From Roseimaritima sediminicola (GTDB lineage: Bacteria > Planctomycetota > Planctomycetia > Pirellulales > Pirellulaceae): DNA of 64,000 nucleotides. A model generated the notes under the pieces. That model was given only the letters and a program-made list of their open reading frames with translations. It had not been told where the DNA came from and made no database searches. Where the stretch lies: the NCBI RefSeq assembly GCF_009618275.1, contig NZ_WIAD01000016.1:1-64000 (forward strand). The letters are read 5' to 3'. The stretch's first letter is position 1. The number at the start of each line of letters is the position of its first letter. The position numbers were made by a program, and so were the translations under genes. Shown here one piece after another: positions 60,749 through 64,000 of the stretch.

Positions 60749-61501
60749 GTGTCGGAACAACTGGAACAGCAAGTCGCCCAGCTACAGCAGCAACTCTCGG
60801 CCATGCAGTCGATGGCCACCCTGGGGGAGTTGACCAGCACGGCGACGCACGAGTTCAACAACGTGCTGACGACCGTTATCAATTACGCGCGCCTCGGCAT
60901 CCGCAACAAGGACGAGTCCTCGCGGGACAAAGCCTTCGACCGCATCCTGGACGCCTCGCAGCGGGCCGCCAAGATCACGGCCACCATCCTCGCCCAGGCC
61001 CGTCATCGCGATGGCGAATTAAAACCCACCGATGTGCGCGAGTTGATCGCCGATTCGCTGGTCCTGCTGGAACGCGAAATGCGCAAGTATCGCGTTTCCA
61101 TCGAAACCGACCTGGCCGACGATACGCCCCTGGCCGTGGCCAACGCCAACCAAATCCAACGCGTGCTGCTGAACCTGTTGATCAACGCGCGGCAAGCGAT
61201 GCCCGAAGGCGGTACGGTTTTGATCCAGACCCGGGCCGACGGCGGCGAGTTGGTGCTGTCGGTGCGAGACTACGGCAGCGGCATCGCGGCGTCGGAACTG
61301 CCCAAGATCTTCCAGCCGTTTTATTCCACCAAGCAGGGGCCGGACGAAAGCGGTAAAGGAGGCACGGGGCTGGGACTGGCCGCCTGCAAAGAGATCATCG
61401 AGACGCATCGAGGCCGAATTCGGGTCGAGAGCACCGTCGGCAAAGGAACCGCCTTCATCATCCGCCTGCCCGCAACCGACGAACAAACGGCCGCCGCCTA
61501 A
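60749..61501 (+). CDS. Sensor histidine kinase (cytosolic, HisKA-HATPase)
   Basis: A 250-residue kinase without transmembrane segments. A short coiled coil (EQLEQQVAQLQQQLSAMQSM) leads to the phospho-acceptor His34 in ATHEFNNVLTTV. The ATP-binding domain shows NLLINARQAMPEGG (N box), VRDYGSGI (G1), FQPFYSTKQG (F box) and GGTGLGLAACKE (G2). It has no sensor domain, so it probably receives input from another protein. The GTG at 60749 follows an AAGG; a TTG at 60722 would add nine residues. No response regulator gene is adjacent. Confidence 0.9.
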   Translation: MSEQLEQQVAQLQQQLSAMQSMATLGELTSTATHEFNNVLTTVINYARLGIRNKDESSRDKAFDRILDASQRAAKITATILAQARHRDGELKPTDVRELIADSLVLLEREMRKYRVSIETDLADDTPLAVANANQIQRVLLNLLINARQAMPEGGTVLIQTRADGGELVLSVRDYGSGIAASELPKIFQPFYSTKQGPDESGKGGTGLGLAACKEIIETHRGRIRVESTVGKGTAFIIRLPATDEQTAAA

Positions 61502-61506
61502 GCCAC

Positions 61507-61605
61507 AAAGTAGCTCGGCTGTCCCAGCCGAGAACAAACTGTTTCACAGGCACCGAAGCCTGAGAGGGGATGCTCCGCTACTTTCGCGGAGCGAAAGGCG
61601 ACTCT
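61507..61605. repeat. Two TCC/GGA palindromic repeats
   Basis: CTCGGCTG-TCC-CAGCCGAG (61514-61532) and CTTTCGC-GGA-GCGAAAG (from about 61580) occupy the gap between the convergent kinase and topoisomerase genes. Confidence 0.85.
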
Positions 61606-61608
61606 GGC

Positions 61609-63522
61609 CTACACGTCCAGCTCTTCGACCTCTTCGGCTCGTTCCATAATGAAGCGGAAACGGGCCGAAGCGTCGCGGCCCATCAGGTCGGCGATCACCC
61701 GGTCGGTCTCCAAGTGGTCGTCCACCTCCACCCGCAACAATCGCCGCGTGGCCGGGTTCAGCGTGGTCTCCCACAGCACCTTGGGCATCATTTCGCCCAA
61801 GCCCTTAAAACGTGTGATCTCGGGATTGGCTCGGCCCTTGTGTTCTTGCAGGATGCGGTCCCGGTCGGCTTCGTCGGCGGCCCAGTAGGTTTCTTTGCCG
61901 ATGTCGACGCGGAACAGCGGCGGCTGGGCGATGTACAGACGTCCGTCGCTGATCAGGGCCGGCATGTGCCGGTAGAAGAACGTCAGCAGGAGTGTCGTGA
62001 TGTGGTGTCCGTCGGAATCGGCATCGGCCAGCAGGATGATGCGGTCGTAGCGGAGGCTGGAAAGGTCAAGGCCCGCGCCGATCCCACAGCCGATGGCCGT
62101 CAGCATGTCCTGGATCTCTTTGTTTTCCAGCATCTTTTTGATCGTCGCACTCTCGGTATTCAGCACCTTGCCGCGGAGCGGCAGGATCGCCTGGAAGTTG
62201 CGGTCCCGACCCTGTTTGGCGCTGCCGCCGGCCGAATCACCTTCGACGATGAACAGCTCCGAATCGCCGCGACCGCTGGACACACAGTCGCTCAGCTTGC
62301 CCGGCAGCATCGTGCGTTTCGATCCGCCTTTGCGCGAGACCGCTTCGGACGCCGCTCGCGAGGCGGCCCGGGCCCGGGCCGCCGCGATGATCCGGGCGAC
62401 AATCGTGTCGGCGACCGAGCGGTTGTCGTTCATCCACTGTTCGATCGCCGGACGCACCAGTCCTTCGACGAACGGTTGGACTTCGGGGTTGTTCAGGCGG
62501 TCCTTGGTCTGGCCTTGAAACTGCGGCTCGGACGTGAACACCGACACGATCGCGATCAAGCCTTCGCGGATGTCCTCGTGCGACAGCTTCACGCCGCGAG
62601 GCGTCAGGCTGTGCGTGTCGATGTAGTTGCGAACGCCCTTGGCCAAACCGCTGCGGAAGCCGGTCTCGTGCGAGCCGCCACTGCCGGTAGGGATGCCGTT
62701 GACGTAGGAACGAACGTGTTCGTCGGTCGATTCGGTCCACTGCAGGACCAGTTCCAGGCGGTGCTCGTTCTCCTCACGCAAGGTGAACGGTTTCTCGTGG
62801 ATCGGCCGCGCGCTGCGCTGCTCGAGCACTTTGCCCAGGTAGTCCACGATGCCCTGTTCGTGCAGATAGGTTTGCTGGGTCCCGGCCGCTTCGTCGACGT
62901 AGGTGACCTTCAGACTGCGATGAATGAAGCTGACCGTCTCGAGCCGCTGGCGAATGGTTTCGCTGTCGAAGTGCGTCTTGGGAAAGATGGTCGGGTCGGG
63001 GGCGAAGGTGATCGCCGTACCGGTCCCGCGAACGGTGCCTTTTAATTTCTGCAACCTCGACGTGGCCACGCCCTTGGCGAATTGCATGCGGTACTGGCTG
63101 CCATCGCGTTTGACGACCGCCGTCAACTCTTTCGACAGGGCGTTGACGACCGATGCCCCCACGCCGTGCAGGCCGCCGCTGGTCTTGTAGTTGTTGCCGT
63201 CAAACTTGCCGCCGGCATGCAGCACCGTCAGGACCATCTCCAGAGCAGGCTTCTTGGTCTTGGGATGCTTGTCGACCGGGATGCCCCGCCCATTGTCGCT
63301 GACCGTGATCGACGAGCCGTCCTTGTGAAGCACGACCTTGATCTCGGTGGCGTGTCCGTTCATCGCTTCGTCGACGCTGTTGTCGACGACTTCCCAGACC
63401 AGGTGATGCAGGCCGGCGCTGCTGACGCCGCCGATGTACATCCCGGGTCGCTTTCGCACCGGTTCCAAACCTTCCAGGGCGACGATGTCTTTAGCGTTGT
63501 ATTGTTTGGCAACCGTACTCAC
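61609..63522 (-). CDS. Type IIA DNA topoisomerase subunit B (GyrB/ParE)
   Basis: A complete 637-residue B subunit. The GHKL ATPase has VVDNSVDEAMNG, VSDNGRGIPV, ALEMVLTVLHAGGKFDG and SGGLHGVGASVVNALS. The transducer domain contains the QTK-type GQTKDRL. The TOPRIM domain has LFIVEGDSAGGSAKQGRDR and LLADADSDGHHI, and the protein ends with FKGLGEMMP and the gyrase B C-terminal segment. At 637 residues it is the short type seen in many bacteria. The GTG at 63522 precedes AKQYNAKDIVALEGLEPVRK. The gene for the A subunit lies upstream on the same strand. Gyrase and topoisomerase IV cannot be told apart here. Confidence 0.93.
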   Translation of the reverse strand: MSTVAKQYNAKDIVALEGLEPVRKRPGMYIGGVSSAGLHHLVWEVVDNSVDEAMNGHATEIKVVLHKDGSSITVSDNGRGIPVDKHPKTKKPALEMVLTVLHAGGKFDGNNYKTSGGLHGVGASVVNALSKELTAVVKRDGSQYRMQFAKGVATSRLQKLKGTVRGTGTAITFAPDPTIFPKTHFDSETIRQRLETVSFIHRSLKVTYVDEAAGTQQTYLHEQGIVDYLGKVLEQRSARPIHEKPFTLREENEHRLELVLQWTESTDEHVRSYVNGIPTGSGGSHETGFRSGLAKGVRNYIDTHSLTPRGVKLSHEDIREGLIAIVSVFTSEPQFQGQTKDRLNNPEVQPFVEGLVRPAIEQWMNDNRSVADTIVARIIAAARARAASRAASEAVSRKGGSKRTMLPGKLSDCVSSGRGDSELFIVEGDSAGGSAKQGRDRNFQAILPLRGKVLNTESATIKKMLENKEIQDMLTAIGCGIGAGLDLSSLRYDRIILLADADSDGHHITTLLLTFFYRHMPALISDGRLYIAQPPLFRVDIGKETYWAADEADRDRILQEHKGRANPEITRFKGLGEMMPKVLWETTLNPATRRLLRVEVDDHLETDRVIADLMGRDASARFRFIMERAEEVEELDV

Positions 63523-63570
63523 AGGGGCGGTACTTTCCGTAGTTTGAAAACGAGGGAGATGGTAAGCGAG

Positions 63571-63802
63571 GCGGGGGAGAGGGGTCGGGGGTGAGGGGGA
63601 ATGCAGAGCAGCAACACCATGGCCGTATCTCGATGCGGTGCACGGCCCTGGGGATCGTACGTTATGAGTCATTCCGTTGCACCCGAGCCCCCTCACCCCC
63701 GGCCCCTCTCCCACCACTGCTTCACTCGCTGACGCTCGCGGCGCAGCGGGGGAGAGGGGAGAAAACGATTCTCTTCATACATAGATCTCTTCATACATAG
63801 AT
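63571..63802. repeat. G-rich/C-rich inverted repeat and 16-bp direct repeat
   Basis: GGGGGAGAGGGGTCGGGGGT (from about 63573) faces a C-rich complement at 63688-63712, so the stretch can form a long hairpin. Two tandem copies of CTCTTCATACATAGAT follow at 63771-63802. No gene is seen in the 300 bases between the two topoisomerase genes. Confidence 0.75.
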
Positions 63803-63822
63803 TCCGTTAGAGCCAGCAAATC

Positions 63823-64000
63823 TCAAACTTCCTCCAGCGGGGCGGGCGCGGCCGGAGGATCGACGACGATCTCGGCGATCTTGCCGTTCTTTTGGATTTC
63901 GGTGCCGCGGCCGCCACGCGAGGTGACGCGGTACTTGGCCGTGGAGATCGTCTTCTTGGCTCCGCGATTGGTTTTGACGACCATCAGGTCGCGGTCGCCC
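63823..64000 (-). CDS. Type IIA DNA topoisomerase subunit A, C-terminal end (partial)
   Basis: The reverse strand from the window edge reads GDRDLMVVKTNRGAKKTIST, then AKYRVTSRGGRGTEIQKNGK, IAEIVVDPP and a short APAPLEEV tail to a TGA at 63825-63823. This looks like the last blade of the GyrA/ParC C-terminal beta-pinwheel. The gene enters from the right edge, so only about 58 codons are visible. It lies upstream of the B-subunit gene on the same strand, as expected for a functional pair, separated by a repeat-rich 300-base gap. Confidence 0.8.
   Translation of the reverse strand, partial: GDRDLMVVKTNRGAKKTISTAKYRVTSRGGRGTEIQKNGKIAEIVVDPPAAPAPLEEV

Overview
This window looks like chromosomal DNA from a planctomycete, most likely of the Pirellulaceae (Rhodopirellula-like). 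The base composition is GC-rich with strong third-position GC bias. It carries hallmark planctomycete families: a paired DUF1549/DUF1553 cytochrome-like protein and DUF1501 protein, a twin-arginine Gfo/Idh/MocA oxidoreductase, a sulfatase, a giant surface protein with the N-terminal LEPR-XLL-type motif and a C-terminal dockerin, and a PTPMT1-type phosphatase. No rRNA, CRISPR array, integrase or transposase gene was found.

Layout. 0-6.2 kb: parS-like sites, parA-parB, tRNA-Pro(TGG) with a terminator, a diacylglycerol-kinase-type lipid kinase, a PTPMT1-like phosphatase and a Na+/H+ antiporter. 6.2-7.3 kb: a long non-coding stretch with a start-less zinc-knuckle mini-ORF and the leader of nrdJ. 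7.3-15 kb: B12-dependent ribonucleotide reductase, xseB, an AraC regulator, a Gfo/Idh oxidoreductase, a radical SAM protein and an FHA protein. 15.3-22.8 kb: a TPR protein plus Wza-type export protein, an ABC-exporter-like protein with broken ATPase motifs, sulfatase-yidD and an SDR. 23.1-28.2 kb: a 1695-residue metzincin/SdrD/GEVED/dockerin surface protein. 28.3-34.7 kb: DUF6702, DUF1549/DUF1553 and DUF1501 proteins, then the queuosine genes queE and queF. 35.2-43.8 kb: a DUF11 surface protein, then an envelope/repair run (TPR, recO, BamD-like lipoprotein, lptE) and an acidic Glu/Val/Ala-rich secreted protein.

44.8-50.0 kb is an accessory island. Five attC-like sites of 81-85 bp separate poorly conserved, AT-richer genes. 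Four of the five sites fold into near-perfect hairpins with two bulged bases at the same places. No integron integrase is visible, so this is a cluster of attC sites lacking an integrase (CALIN-like). Its last cassette holds a DUF1963 (YwqG) gene overlapping a SMI1/KNR4 (SUKH) gene. Cassette four is interrupted by nested repeats, including a 324-bp direct duplication.

50.1-64 kb returns to core genes: a secreted cyclophilin, RsmD-like methyltransferase, SDR, class IV aminotransferase plus alpha/beta hydrolase, lipoprotein, transglutaminase, TatD-like hydrolase, HEAT-repeat protein, sensor kinase, a type IIA topoisomerase B subunit and the C-terminus of its A subunit.

Intergenic spaces are full of short dispersed repeats. 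Many are odd-length palindromes with a central TCC (GGA on the other strand). They include 27-bp tandem arrays sitting just downstream of stop codons, and two copies of a composite element built from several such mini-hairpins. Gene starts were chosen by homology, ribosome-binding sites and by excluding attC and repeat DNA, so several are shorter than the maximal open frame.
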